Source of the DNA: Deltaproteobacteria bacterium
GTDB taxonomy: Bacteria > Myxococcota_A > UBA9160 > SZUA-336
Direction: 5' to 3'
Assembly: GCA_016875225.1 (NCBI GenBank)
Contig: VGRW01000009.1
Coordinates: 1-64,000 of the forward strand
DNA: 64,000 nucleotides
A program made the position numbers and the translations under genes. Below the pieces are notes generated by a model. It ran no database searches and was not told the origin of the DNA. It was given only the letters and a program-made list of their open reading frames with translations. Shown here one piece after another: positions 8,661 to 17,119 of the stretch. The stretch's first letter is position 1; every line of letters begins with the position of its first letter.

Positions 8661-10646
8661 GAATCGGATAACGACCGACCCGTCGACGCACCCGGCCCGC
8701 CCCGACGCTCCCGGCGTCGACGACGACGGCGCCGGGGATCTCGGCCCGTGCTGGCCGAGGGCGCGACGACCGAATCAGCGCTCGAGGGCGCGGACGCGAC
8801 CCCGCTCGTCGGGGAATCGCAGGAGCCCGGCTCGGACTCCTCCCCGCCCGCCCAGCCCGGTTCGGGTCGCTCGCGCCGACGGCGACGGCGGCGGCGGCGC
8901 TGGGTCGGGGGGCCCCCCTCGGATCTGGCGCTCGATGGCTCGCAAGCACCGGACCCCGCGGTGGCCGGCGAGCTCTCGAGCGAGGCCCATGGCGAGACCG
9001 CGGATTTCGAGGGCGACGGGGAGCCGATCGAGGCCTCCGAGCCGGATTCGGCCGGCCGCGAGCCGGGCTTCGATCGGCCGCGCCGGCGGCGCCGCAGGCG
9101 GCGTGGCGGCGGGGAGTTCGTGAGCGACGAGCGCCTGCGGCAGATGCTCGACCTGCTGCGGCGCGAGTTCGGACTGCGCCACTTCCGGCCCGGCCAGGAG
9201 GAGGCGATCCGCGCCGTGCTCGACGCGCGCGACACGCTCTGCGTGCTCCCGACGGGCGGCGGCAAGTCGCTCACGTATCAGCTGCCGAGCCTGCTTCTGC
9301 CGGGGCTCACGGTCGTGGTCTCGCCGCTGATCGCGCTGATCCGCGACCAGTTCGAGAAGCTGCGCGCGCAGGGAATCGAGACCGTGCGGCTCGACAGCTC
9401 GCTCACCGGGACCGAGAAGGAGGAGGCCCTCACGCTGCTCGAGGAGGGCGACCAGAAGATCGTGCTGATCACGCCCGAGGGCGCGACCGGCCCCGCCTTC
9501 AAGAAGCGCGTCGCCGACCAGAAGGTCAGCCTGCTCGTGATCGACGAGGCGCACTGCGTCTCGGAGTGGGGCCACGACTTCCGGCCCGCTTATCTGGCGC
9601 TCGGCGCGCTCGCCGAGGAGCTCGGCCGGCCGCCGATCCTGGCGCTCACCGCGACCGCGCCGCCGCTCGTGCGCGAGGAGATCGTGAAGCGCCTGGGGCT
9701 GCGCGACCCGGCGATGGTGGTGCGCCCCGTCGCTCGGCCGAATCTGCGCTTCGAGGTGAAGGACTGCCCGTCGGAGGACATCAAGCGGCGCGAGCTCGTG
9801 CAGTACCTGCGGCGCCTGCGCAGGCCCGGAATCGTCTACTGCTCGACGGTGAAGGACGTCGAGGAGCTGGGCGCGCTGTGCAAGATCGCGCGCATCCCCG
9901 CCGAGATCTACCACGGCCGCCTCACGAAGGCCGAGCGCGACCACGCGCACAAGCGCTTCATGTCGTCGGGAAAGCGCATCGTGATGATCGCCACCAGCGC
10001 GTTCGGCCTGGGCGTGGACAAGGCCGACATCCGCTACGTGCTGCACTACCAAGTCCCGGGATCGCTGGAATCGTACGTGCAGGAGGCGGGTCGAGGCGGG
10101 CGCGACGGGCTGCCCACGCGCTGCATCCTGCTCTGGGATCCGAGCGACGTGGACGTGCAGCGGCACTTCCTCTCCGAGGGTCCGGCGACGCGCTCGCAGA
10201 TCAAGAAGGTGGTCGAGGGGCTCTCGGCCTGGTCGCAGGACGGACGCGCGGTCGAGGCGGCGACGCTGGCGATGGCGACCGAGGTCGGCGTCACGCGCAC
10301 GAAGGCGATCCTGGAGGGGCTGCGCGACGCGAACCTGGTCACGGAGGCCGAGGACGGATTCACGCTGGTCGGCGCGATCGACGTGAACGACGCGGTGAAG
10401 CTGCTGTCGCGCCGCAACGAGGAGCGCAAGACCACCGATCGGCGGCGCCTGGAGAGCATCATCCACTACGCCAACAACACGACGGAGTGTCGGATGATGC
10501 ACATCCGGCGCTACTTCGAGGATGGCGAACCCGCTCCCTGCGGCCACTGCGACGTGTGCGAGCCGAAGCTTCGGCGCCGGCGTCGGCGCTCGAAATCCGG
10601 CTTCCGCGGGCCCGGCCCCGGCTCGGACGAGGAAGACGACGAGTGA
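8658..10646 (+). CDS. recQ: RecQ-family ATP-dependent DNA helicase with arginine-tract N-terminal extension
   Basis: A 662-residue RecQ-type 3'-5' helicase. The core begins near residue 157: HFRPGQEEAIRAVLD, Walker A PTGGGKS (about 198-204), VIDEAHCVSEWGHDFRPAY, ALTATAPP, and the motif VI region QEAGRGGRDG. The zinc-binding region ends in CGHCDVC. A HRDC domain is absent. The first 155 residues are disordered, acidic/Pro/Gly-rich, and carry three arginine tracts (about 16-26, 71-81 and 140-149); a fourth, shorter tract precedes an acidic tail. Such tracts could bind nucleic acid. The start is probably CTG 8658. Its stop overlaps the next gene as GTGA. Confidence 0.88.
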   Translation: MESDNDRPVDAPGPPRRSRRRRRRRRGSRPVLAEGATTESALEGADATPLVGESQEPGSDSSPPAQPGSGRSRRRRRRRRRWVGGPPSDLALDGSQAPDPAVAGELSSEAHGETADFEGDGEPIEASEPDSAGREPGFDRPRRRRRRRRGGGEFVSDERLRQMLDLLRREFGLRHFRPGQEEAIRAVLDARDTLCVLPTGGGKSLTYQLPSLLLPGLTVVVSPLIALIRDQFEKLRAQGIETVRLDSSLTGTEKEEALTLLEEGDQKIVLITPEGATGPAFKKRVADQKVSLLVIDEAHCVSEWGHDFRPAYLALGALAEELGRPPILALTATAPPLVREEIVKRLGLRDPAMVVRPVARPNLRFEVKDCPSEDIKRRELVQYLRRLRRPGIVYCSTVKDVEELGALCKIARIPAEIYHGRLTKAERDHAHKRFMSSGKRIVMIATSAFGLGVDKADIRYVLHYQVPGSLESYVQEAGRGGRDGLPTRCILLWDPSDVDVQRHFLSEGPATRSQIKKVVEGLSAWSQDGRAVEAATLAMATEVGVTRTKAILEGLRDANLVTEAEDGFTLVGAIDVNDAVKLLSRRNEERKTTDRRRLESIIHYANNTTECRMMHIRRYFEDGEPAPCGHCDVCEPKLRRRRRRSKSGFRGPGPGSDEEDDE

Positions 10647-11431
10647 GCTTCGAGCGTGAGGCGGACGTCGCGCGCGAGGCGGCGCTCGCCGGTGGCGAGG
10701 TGATCCGACGCCATGACTCCGCGGAGCGACGCGCGTCCTGGGAGAAGTCGGACGACAATCCCGTCACGGCCGCGGACCTGGAGGCGAACTCCGCGATCGC
10801 GGCGGTGCTGCGCGCGGAATTTCCCGGCGACGCGGTGCTCTCCGAGGAGACCGCGGACAGCGCCGGGCGCCTGTCGGCCGAGCGGGTCTGGATCGTCGAC
10901 CCGCTCGACGGCACCAAGGAGTTCGTCGAGGGCGTGCCGCAGTTCGCGGTCTCGATCGCGCTCGCGGTTCGCGGTCGGCCGGTCGCGGCCTGCGTGTACC
11001 AGCCTTCCACGCGCGAGTGCTTCCACGCCCGGAGCGGCGGAGGCGCGTGGCTGGGATCGGAGCGGCTCGCGGTCTCGAGCGTGGAGACGCTTTCGAAGAG
11101 CGTGATGCTCTCCTCGCGAACCGAGATGAAGCGGGGCGAGATCGAGGTCTACCGCGAGCTCTTCGCGCGAATCGAGCCGGTGGGCTCGGTCGCGCTGAAG
11201 CTCGCACTGGTCGCCGCCGCGCGCGCGGATCTCTGGATCTCCGCCGCGCCCAAGAGCGAGTGGGACGTCTGCGCGGGCGACCTGATCGTGCGCGAGGCCG
11301 GCGGCACGTTCCTCGAGCTATCGCGCGGCGAACGCCGCTACAACCAGGCCGACGTTCTGCTCCACCCCCTGCTCGCAGCCGGGCCGAAGCGACTCGTCGA
11401 GGAGTTCCGGAGGCGAACGTGCAAAGGCTGA
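10643..11431 (+). CDS. cysQ: Inositol monophosphatase-family phosphatase, CysQ-like (3'(2'),5'-bisphosphate nucleotidase)
   Basis: A 262-residue Mg2+/Li+-sensitive phosphatase. Metal ligands are visible in LSEETAD (near 71-77), WIVDPLDGTKEF and the C-terminal WDVCAGDLIVREAGG. The TKEF after DPLDG favours CysQ/pAp phosphatases over inositol or fructose-bisphosphate phosphatases. pAp inhibits nucleases, which may explain its place between a helicase and an exonuclease (inference). GTG 10643 overlaps the recQ stop. Confidence 0.82.
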   Translation: MSFEREADVAREAALAGGEVIRRHDSAERRASWEKSDDNPVTAADLEANSAIAAVLRAEFPGDAVLSEETADSAGRLSAERVWIVDPLDGTKEFVEGVPQFAVSIALAVRGRPVAACVYQPSTRECFHARSGGGAWLGSERLAVSSVETLSKSVMLSSRTEMKRGEIEVYRELFARIEPVGSVALKLALVAAARADLWISAAPKSEWDVCAGDLIVREAGGTFLELSRGERRYNQADVLLHPLLAAGPKRLVEEFRRRTCKG

Positions 11432-12117
11432 AACACCCCATGCTCCGGATCCGCCCGGTCTCGGACGAGGCGTACGCCGTATCGGAGCTGCTCGTCGAGC
11501 GGCTGTCCGAGCGGCGCATCTGGCTCTTCGATCTCGAGGCGACGGGGCTCGACACGAGCCGCGAGCGAGTCACACAGATCGCCGGCTGCCTGCTCGAGGG
11601 AGGCCGACTGCGCGAGGAGACGGCGTTCACGAGCTTCGTCTGGCCGGGCGACGGGATCGAGATCCCCAAGGTCGTGCGCGAGCTGACCGGAATCACGCTC
11701 GACACGCTTCGCGGCGCTCCCGAGTTCCCCGAGGCCTGGGATCGGCACCTGGAGGCGGCGCGAAGCGCCGACTTCTGGATCGGCCAGAGCGTCTTCGAGT
11801 TCGACGTGCCGCTGCTCGAGGCGGAGCTGGCACGGCATCGCCGGAAGGTCGAGCTGCCGGCCATCCTCGATTCCGTCGTGCTCGCGACCTGGCTGCTCGG
11901 CGAGCCAGAGGAGCGCTGGAGCACCTCGAGGCTGCTGCAACACTACTCTGTGGATACCGTCGGACTGCGCCGCCACGACGCCCTCGACGACGTGAAGATC
12001 CTCGGTCGGCTGCTCGCGCCGATGCTTCGCGACGTGCGGCAGAAGCGCGGGGATCGGCTCGAGATCCCGCCCGGAGCGCCGCTCGCGGTCCGGCGCCACC
12101 CGCCGATCAAGACCTGA
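11419..12117 (+). CDS. DnaQ-like DEDD 3'-5' exonuclease
   Basis: A 232-residue DEDD-superfamily exonuclease. Exo I is WLFDLEATGLD near residue 36, Exo II includes the FWIGQSVFEFDVPLL segment near 120, and the C-terminal HDALDDVKILGRLL holds the last His and Asp (DEDDh type). No polymerase or helicase domain is attached. GTG 11419 has GGAGG five bases upstream and overlaps the cysQ gene by 13 bases, so translation is probably coupled. Substrate unknown; repair, with RecQ, or RNA end-trimming are both possible. Confidence 0.8.
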   Translation: MQRLKHPMLRIRPVSDEAYAVSELLVERLSERRIWLFDLEATGLDTSRERVTQIAGCLLEGGRLREETAFTSFVWPGDGIEIPKVVRELTGITLDTLRGAPEFPEAWDRHLEAARSADFWIGQSVFEFDVPLLEAELARHRRKVELPAILDSVVLATWLLGEPEERWSTSRLLQHYSVDTVGLRRHDALDDVKILGRLLAPMLRDVRQKRGDRLEIPPGAPLAVRRHPPIKT

Positions 12118-12135
12118 GCGGGGCTCCGTCGGCGC

Positions 12136-14055
12136 TCAGCCGGCCGCGAGCCCGAGCCAGAGCGACGCCACCCGATGGGTGACGAACGCGCCGAGCCAGG
12201 CCAGGCCGAGCATGTAGCCGAACGCGAGCGCCGGCCAGCGGAAGCTACCGGTCTCGCGCGCCATGACCACGATCGTCGAGGTGCACTGCAGCGCGAAGAC
12301 GAAGAAGACCAGGAGCGCGAGCGCGACGGGCAGAGCGAAGACGGGCTCGCCGGTCTCGGGATCGACGTCGCGGCGAAGCGCCTCGCGCAGGTTCGTGGAG
12401 TCGTCGCTCTCCGCGACGGCGTGGATCTGCGCGAGCGTCGAGACGATCACCTCGCGCGCGGCCAGGCTCGCGACCAGCCCGACGCCGATCTTCCAGTCGA
12501 AGCCGAGCGGCGCGATCAGCGGCTCGATCGCGTGTCCGAGCCGGGACGCGGCGCTCGCCTCGAGATTCGCGCGCGCCTGCTCGGCCGCCGTGAGCAGCGG
12601 GTCGGGGGTGGCGCGGGGAAACGAGAGCAGACCCCAGAGCACGATCGACGTCGCGAGGATGATGGTGCCCGCGCGGCGCAGGAACGCGCGCGCGCTGCGC
12701 CCGACCTGCCTCGCGAGCAGGCGAGCGGTGGGCCAGCGGTACGGCGGAAGCTCCATGTAGAAGACCGAGGGCGTGCCCTTGAGCAGCGTGGAGCTGAGCA
12801 GCGCGGCCGAGGCCAGCGCGGTCGCGACGCCGAGCCCGTAGAGCGCGAACATCACCAGACCCTGCAGACCGAGCGCACCGAAGAGCGTCGTGCCGGGGAC
12901 GAACGCCGCGATCAGCAGCGTGTACACGGGCAGGCGCGCGGAGCAGGTCATGAACGGCGCGACCAGGATCGTGGCGAGGCGCTCGCGGGGCGATGCGATC
13001 GTGCGCGCGGCCATGATGCCCGGCACCGCGCACGCGTAGCAGGAGAGCAGCGGCACGAAGCTTCGCCCCTGCAGACCCACCCAGCCCATCACGCGGTCGA
13101 CGACGAAGGCCGCGCGCGCCATGTAGCCGACGTCCTGGAGCAGGTGGATGAACGTGAAAAGGATCAGGATCTGTGGCAGGAAGATCAGGACCGAGCCCAC
13201 GCCGGCGATCACGCCATCGGCCCAGAGGTCCGTGATCCAGCCGGCCGGCAACACCTCGCGCGAGGCGCGCGCGAGCGCGCCGAAGCCCGCGTCGATCGCG
13301 TCCATCGCGGGCACGGCCCAGCTGAAGATGCTCTGGAAGAGCAGGACCATCACCGCGGCGAAGACGAGCAGCCCGAAGACCGGGTGCAGGAGCACGCGAT
13401 CGATCCGATCCGTGCGCGTGTCGGGAGCGAGCTCGGTCGCGCCGATCGCGCCGCAGACCTGGTCGACCCAGGCGAAGCGCCGTGCCGCGTCGTCGGCCGG
13501 CGGCAGCTCGACGGCGCGCGACCAGCGCGACGGATCGGGGAGCAGCCGCTGCAGCGGATCGATCCCGACGCCGCGGTGGCCGACGACGCCGAGCACCGGG
13601 ATGCCCAGGATCCGCGAGAGCCGCACCGGGTCGAGCTTTCCGCCGCGCGCGCGCACCTCGTCGATCATGGTCAGCACGAGGAGCGTCGGAAGCCCGCGCT
13701 TCAGCACCTCGCGCACCAGCCCGAGTCCCCGCCTTAGCGTGGTCGCGTCGACGACGCAGACGATCCCGTCGAGCTCGGGCTCGCCCGCGAGTCGGCCACC
13801 GAGCGCCTTCTCGACGATCTGCTCGTCGGGCGTCTCGCCGATCAGGCTGTAGGTTCCGGGCAGATCGAGCAGGCGCACCTCGGCGGGCGCTCCGAGCAGC
13901 CGGCCCTCGCGTCGCTCGACGGTCACACCGGGATAGTTCCCCACTCGCGCGCTCGATCCGGTGAGCACGTTGAACAGCGTGGTCTTGCCAGCGTTCGGCG
14001 CGCCGACCAGCGCGACGTGAACCGGTCGGGGGTCGTGCACGAGCGCCGCGCTCAT
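12136..14055 (-). CDS. feoB: FeoB ferrous iron transporter
   Basis: A 639-residue inner-membrane Fe(II) transporter with a cytoplasmic G domain. G1 is GAPNAGKT near residue 19, G2 lies in YPGVTVE and G3 is DLPGTYSL. The G4 position reads TMID where the family usually has N-x-x-D, which could weaken guanine selectivity. The membrane part has two gate repeats, with conserved Cys in SCYACAVPGIMAART and FMTCSARLPVY. Length is at the short end of the family. ATG 14055 overlaps the feoA stop (ATGA). Convergent with the exonuclease gene, 18 bases apart. Confidence 0.92.
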   Translation of the reverse strand: MSAALVHDPRPVHVALVGAPNAGKTTLFNVLTGSSARVGNYPGVTVERREGRLLGAPAEVRLLDLPGTYSLIGETPDEQIVEKALGGRLAGEPELDGIVCVVDATTLRRGLGLVREVLKRGLPTLLVLTMIDEVRARGGKLDPVRLSRILGIPVLGVVGHRGVGIDPLQRLLPDPSRWSRAVELPPADDAARRFAWVDQVCGAIGATELAPDTRTDRIDRVLLHPVFGLLVFAAVMVLLFQSIFSWAVPAMDAIDAGFGALARASREVLPAGWITDLWADGVIAGVGSVLIFLPQILILFTFIHLLQDVGYMARAAFVVDRVMGWVGLQGRSFVPLLSCYACAVPGIMAARTIASPRERLATILVAPFMTCSARLPVYTLLIAAFVPGTTLFGALGLQGLVMFALYGLGVATALASAALLSSTLLKGTPSVFYMELPPYRWPTARLLARQVGRSARAFLRRAGTIILATSIVLWGLLSFPRATPDPLLTAAEQARANLEASAASRLGHAIEPLIAPLGFDWKIGVGLVASLAAREVIVSTLAQIHAVAESDDSTNLREALRRDVDPETGEPVFALPVALALLVFFVFALQCTSTIVVMARETGSFRWPALAFGYMLGLAWLGAFVTHRVASLWLGLAAG

Positions 14056-14339
14056 CCGCGGGAATCCGAGCCATCCGGCAGGACCATGAGCCCGGCCATC
14101 TGCTCGGCTCTGAGACAGATCCGGTAGCCGCGCAGCTCGACCTCGACCGGATCCCCGAACGGCGCGCGCCGGAGCACCCGCAGACGCGTTCCCGGGACGA
14201 AGCCGAGGTCCTCGAGACGGGACGGGATCGCGCCGGGCCCGTCGGCGGGCGCGATCCGCGCGTCGCGCCCGACCTCGAGAGCCAGCAAGGGGATGGCCAC
14301 GTCCTGGTTCGGGCCCGCGCCCATCTTCAGCTCCCGCAT
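14052..14339 (-). CDS. feoA: FeoA SH3-like accessory protein
   Basis: A 95-residue FeoA-domain protein that supports FeoB transport. The beta-barrel core runs from DLGFVPGTRLRVLRR through FGDPVEVELRGYRICLRAEQM, typical of FeoA. ATG 14339 is chosen; ATG 14324 would drop five residues. It is first in a two-gene feoAB operon. I see no clear Fur box in 14340-14444. Confidence 0.85.
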   Translation of the reverse strand: MRELKMGAGPNQDVAIPLLALEVGRDARIAPADGPGAIPSRLEDLGFVPGTRLRVLRRAPFGDPVEVELRGYRICLRAEQMAGLMVLPDGSDSRG

Positions 14340-14444
14340 CGACGCGCGACGAATGGAATCGACGCTGATTGTCCGCGATGCAGGCGGAAGCTGCCACAGA
14401 CCGGATGCGGCCCTCGCGCGAGCGAGTGCTAGCATGCGCTGCGG

Positions 14445-15620
14445 ATGTCCGACCCCGCGCAGATCCCGCCCGGTCCGCTGGACGGACTCCTCGTCGTCGA
14501 CCTGACTCGCGTGCTGGCTGGTCCGTACTGCACGCTCGTGCTCGCGGAGCTCGGCGCGCGCGTGATCAAGGTGGAGCGGCCGGATCGCGGCGACGACGCG
14601 CGAGAGGTCGGCCCGTTCATCGCCGGGAAGTCCGCGTACTTCATGTCGCTGAATCGCGGCAAGCGCAGCATCGCGCTGGACCTCGGCGCGAGCGGCGATC
14701 GCGCGATCTTCGAGAAGCTGCTCGCGCGTGCGGACGTGCTGGTCGAGAACTACCGGCCGGGCGTGCTATTGAAGCACGGCTTCGGCTGGGACGCGCTGCA
14801 CGCGCGCTTTCCGCGGCTCGTGCTCGCCTCGATCTCGGGCTTCGGCCAGACGGGCCCCTATGCGGAGCGGCCCGCGTTCGACATGGTCGTGCAGGCAATG
14901 GGCGGCGTGATGAGCCTGACGGGCTGGCCGGGCGGGCCTCCGACGCGGGTCGGCACGTCGATCGGCGACATCACCGCGGGCCTGTTCGGCGCGATCGGCG
15001 TGCTCGCCGCGCTGCAGGAGCGCCAGAGCACGGGGCTCGGCCGGCACGTCGACGTCGCCATGCTCGACTCGCAGGTGGCGATCCTGGAGAACGCGATCGC
15101 GCGCTACGCCGCGACCGGCCAGGTGCCGGGGCCGCTCGGCGCGAGGCATCCGTCGATCGCACCGTTCGCGGCGTTTCGCGCGCGCGACCGGTATCTGGTG
15201 ATCGCGGCCGGACACGACGAGATGTTCCGCAGGCTCTGCGGCGTGCTCGGCGCCGACGAGCTGCTCGGCGATCCGCGCTTCTCCGGCGTGCAGGAACGCG
15301 CGCGCAATGCGGACGCGCTCACGCCAGAGCTGGAGAAGCGACTCGCGGCACGAGACGCCGCGGACTGGCTCGCGCGCCTCGCTGCCGCGGGCGTTCCGTG
15401 CGGGCCGATCCACGACATCGCGGGAGTGCTCGCCGATCCGCAGGTCCGCGCGCGAAACATGATCGTGTCGGTGGACGATCCGATCGCGGGCGTGCTCTCG
15501 ATGCCCGGAAATCCGATCAAGCTCGACCGCCGCGCCGATCCGACGACGCGCCCGCCCGCACCCGAGCTCGACGCGGACCGCGCGGCGATTCTCGCCGAGC
15601 TAGAGCGCGAGGACGGCTGA
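14445..15620 (+). CDS. CaiB/BaiF family (class III) CoA-transferase
   Basis: A 391-residue class III CoA-transferase moving CoA between acyl groups. Family marks are LDGLLVVDLTRVLAGPYCT at the N-terminus, the RGKRSIALDL segment and the likely catalytic Asp175 in GTSIGDITAGLFG. Substrate cannot be read from the sequence; formyl-CoA, carnitine, mesaconyl or alpha-methylacyl-CoA racemase-type chemistry are all in the family. Stands alone, divergent from feoA, and its last 21 bases overlap the frdD 3' end. Confidence 0.88.
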   Translation: MSDPAQIPPGPLDGLLVVDLTRVLAGPYCTLVLAELGARVIKVERPDRGDDAREVGPFIAGKSAYFMSLNRGKRSIALDLGASGDRAIFEKLLARADVLVENYRPGVLLKHGFGWDALHARFPRLVLASISGFGQTGPYAERPAFDMVVQAMGGVMSLTGWPGGPPTRVGTSIGDITAGLFGAIGVLAALQERQSTGLGRHVDVAMLDSQVAILENAIARYAATGQVPGPLGARHPSIAPFAAFRARDRYLVIAAGHDEMFRRLCGVLGADELLGDPRFSGVQERARNADALTPELEKRLAARDAADWLARLAAAGVPCGPIHDIAGVLADPQVRARNMIVSVDDPIAGVLSMPGNPIKLDRRADPTTRPPAPELDADRAAILAELEREDG

Positions 15621-15953
15621 GACCGTCGCGAGCGTGGCGATGGCCGCGAGCAGGTAGGAGCCGTACGCCGCGAGCGGCGCGACCGAGTGGCCGAAGAGGT
15701 CGAGCGCGAAGTGGCGCAGATGGTGCGCGCAGTGCCAGAACACCAGCGAGAGCACCGTGCACAGGAAGAGCTTCCCGACCGTGCCCGAGGCGAGCGCGTG
15801 GGCCCGCTCGTAGCCGAGCCCGCCGCTCATCAGATCGGTCGGACCGAGCAGAAGCACGCCGATGATCAATCCCGGCAGGAAGAACGCGGCGATGAAGCCG
15901 CCGCCGCCGAAGAGCAGCCACCAGACCGGTTCGAGCTTGCGAATCAGGTTCAT
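15600..15953 (-). CDS. frdD: Fumarate reductase membrane subunit D
   Basis: A 117-residue membrane anchor with three helices. It resembles E. coli FrdD closely in pattern: LEPVWWLLFGGGGF at the start, LGYERAHALA before helix 2 and FWHCAHHLRHFALDL in helix 2. With FrdC it forms the quinone site. ATG 15953 overlaps the frdC stop (ATGA). Confidence 0.88.
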   Translation of the reverse strand: MNLIRKLEPVWWLLFGGGGFIAAFFLPGLIIGVLLLGPTDLMSGGLGYERAHALASGTVGKLFLCTVLSLVFWHCAHHLRHFALDLFGHSVAPLAAYGSYLLAAIATLATVSAVLAL

Positions 15954-16378
15954 CCGATCGCCCCCCCGAGGATCAGCAAGAGCACGATCCAGAGCGTGAC
16001 GAAGCCGCCGAGCGGCGCGATGCCGAGGATCGGCATCGGCAGACCCGGGGCCGGAATCGGCCCGATCCGACCCGCCGCGATCTTGCGCCCGACCCAGCCG
16101 AAACGGAACGCGAAGTACAGCGTGAACGCGAGGCAGAACAGGTTCAGCGCCACCATTCCCGGGCTCGCAAGCCCCGCGAGCCAGGCGGCCCACGCCTGCT
16201 CGCCCTGCCCCAGGGCCGAGACGCCCTGCAGGAGCAGCAGGCCCGAGATCGCCATCGGGATGCAGGTGAACGCGAAGAGCGTGTAGCTGCGGTAGCGGCG
16301 CCAGCCGAGCGGGAAGCCCGACGGCTTGCGCGCGGGCGCGGTCGGCGTCGACGATGTCCTGGTCTGCGCGTGGCTCAT
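15950..16378 (-). CDS. frdC: Fumarate reductase membrane subunit C
   Basis: A 142-residue anchor subunit with three predicted helices ([19 protein letters not shown], the [17 protein letters not shown] stretch, and [14 protein letters not shown]). The segment [17 protein letters not shown] at the start is FrdC-like. Conserved heme-ligating histidines are not evident, consistent with a heme-free type D quinol:fumarate reductase. ATG 16378 overlaps the frdB stop. Confidence 0.82.
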   Translation of the reverse strand: MSHAQTRTSSTPTAPARKPSGFPLGWRRYRSYTLFAFTCIPMAISGLLLLQGVSALGQGEQAWAAWLAGLASPGMVALNLFCLAFTLYFAFRFGWVGRKIAAGRIGPIPAPGLPMPILGIAPLGGFVTLWIVLLLILGGAIG

Positions 16379-17118
16379 GTGAAGCTCTTCTTCGGCACGA
16401 CGTGCAGCCACTGCAGCGCAGAGGTCAGCTTCGCCTGCTGGATCGCCATCGCCGGGTCCACGTGCTTGGGGCAGACCTGGCTGCACTCGTTCGCGTAGGA
16501 GCAGGCCCAGACGCCGTCGGCATCGGCGAGCGTGTCGAAGCGCTCGGCGTTGCCCTCGTCACGCGAGTCCATGTTGTAGCGGTGGCCGAGCGCGATCGCG
16601 GCCGGGCCGAGGAACTCGGGCTCGGAAGCGAGCACCGGGCAGGCCGCGTAGCAGAGCGCGCAGTTGATGCACATGGAGTACTGCTTGAACTCCGCCAGCT
16701 GCTCCGGCGACTGGCGGTACTCGCCCTGCCCGACGTCCTTCTCGATCTTGCGGATGATCCAGGGCTTGACGCTCTTGATCTTGTCGATGAACGATCCGAG
16801 ATCGACGACCAGATCTCGTACGACCGGGAAGTTCGAGAGCGGCTCGACGCGGATCGTGCCCGTGTAGTTGCGCACGAACGCGGCGCAGGTCAGCACGGGA
16901 CGGCCGTTCACCAGCATTCCGCAGCTCCCGCACACGCCCATGCGGCAGGACCAGCGGTGCGAGAGCGTCGGGTCGATGTCGTCCTTGATCGCGTTCAGCG
17001 CGTCGAGGACGACCCAATCCTCCATGCACGGCACCTCGTAGGTGTCGAAGCGCGGCTCGGTATCCGTCTCCGGACCGAAGCGCAGGACCTCGAACTTCAC
17101 CACCCTCATCTCGGCCAT
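16375..17118 (-). CDS. frdB: Fumarate reductase iron-sulfur subunit
   Basis: A 247-residue subunit carrying three clusters: [2Fe-2S] in [12 protein letters not shown], then [12 protein letters not shown] and [11 protein letters not shown] for the 4Fe and 3Fe clusters. It wires the flavin of FrdA to the quinone site. ATG 17118 lies one base after the frdA stop; an in-frame ATG nine bases downstream is an alternative. Confidence 0.92.
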   Translation of the reverse strand: MAEMRVVKFEVLRFGPETDTEPRFDTYEVPCMEDWVVLDALNAIKDDIDPTLSHRWSCRMGVCGSCGMLVNGRPVLTCAAFVRNYTGTIRVEPLSNFPVVRDLVVDLGSFIDKIKSVKPWIIRKIEKDVGQGEYRQSPEQLAEFKQYSMCINCALCYAACPVLASEPEFLGPAAIALGHRYNMDSRDEGNAERFDTLADADGVWACSYANECSQVCPKHVDPAMAIQQAKLTSALQWLHVVPKKSFT

Positions 17119-17119
17119 C

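Noticed and set aside
8860-9110. Possible CRISPR-like or tandem repeat DNA
   Set aside because: The repeats are arginine codon runs inside recQ, of unequal spacing, not a CRISPR array.
8775-10547. Minus-strand open frame of 590 codons
   Set aside because: Antisense to recQ; no recognisable features.
14340-14444. Fur box upstream of feoA
   Set aside because: Looked for an AT-rich GATAATGATNATCATTATC-like site; none is present.
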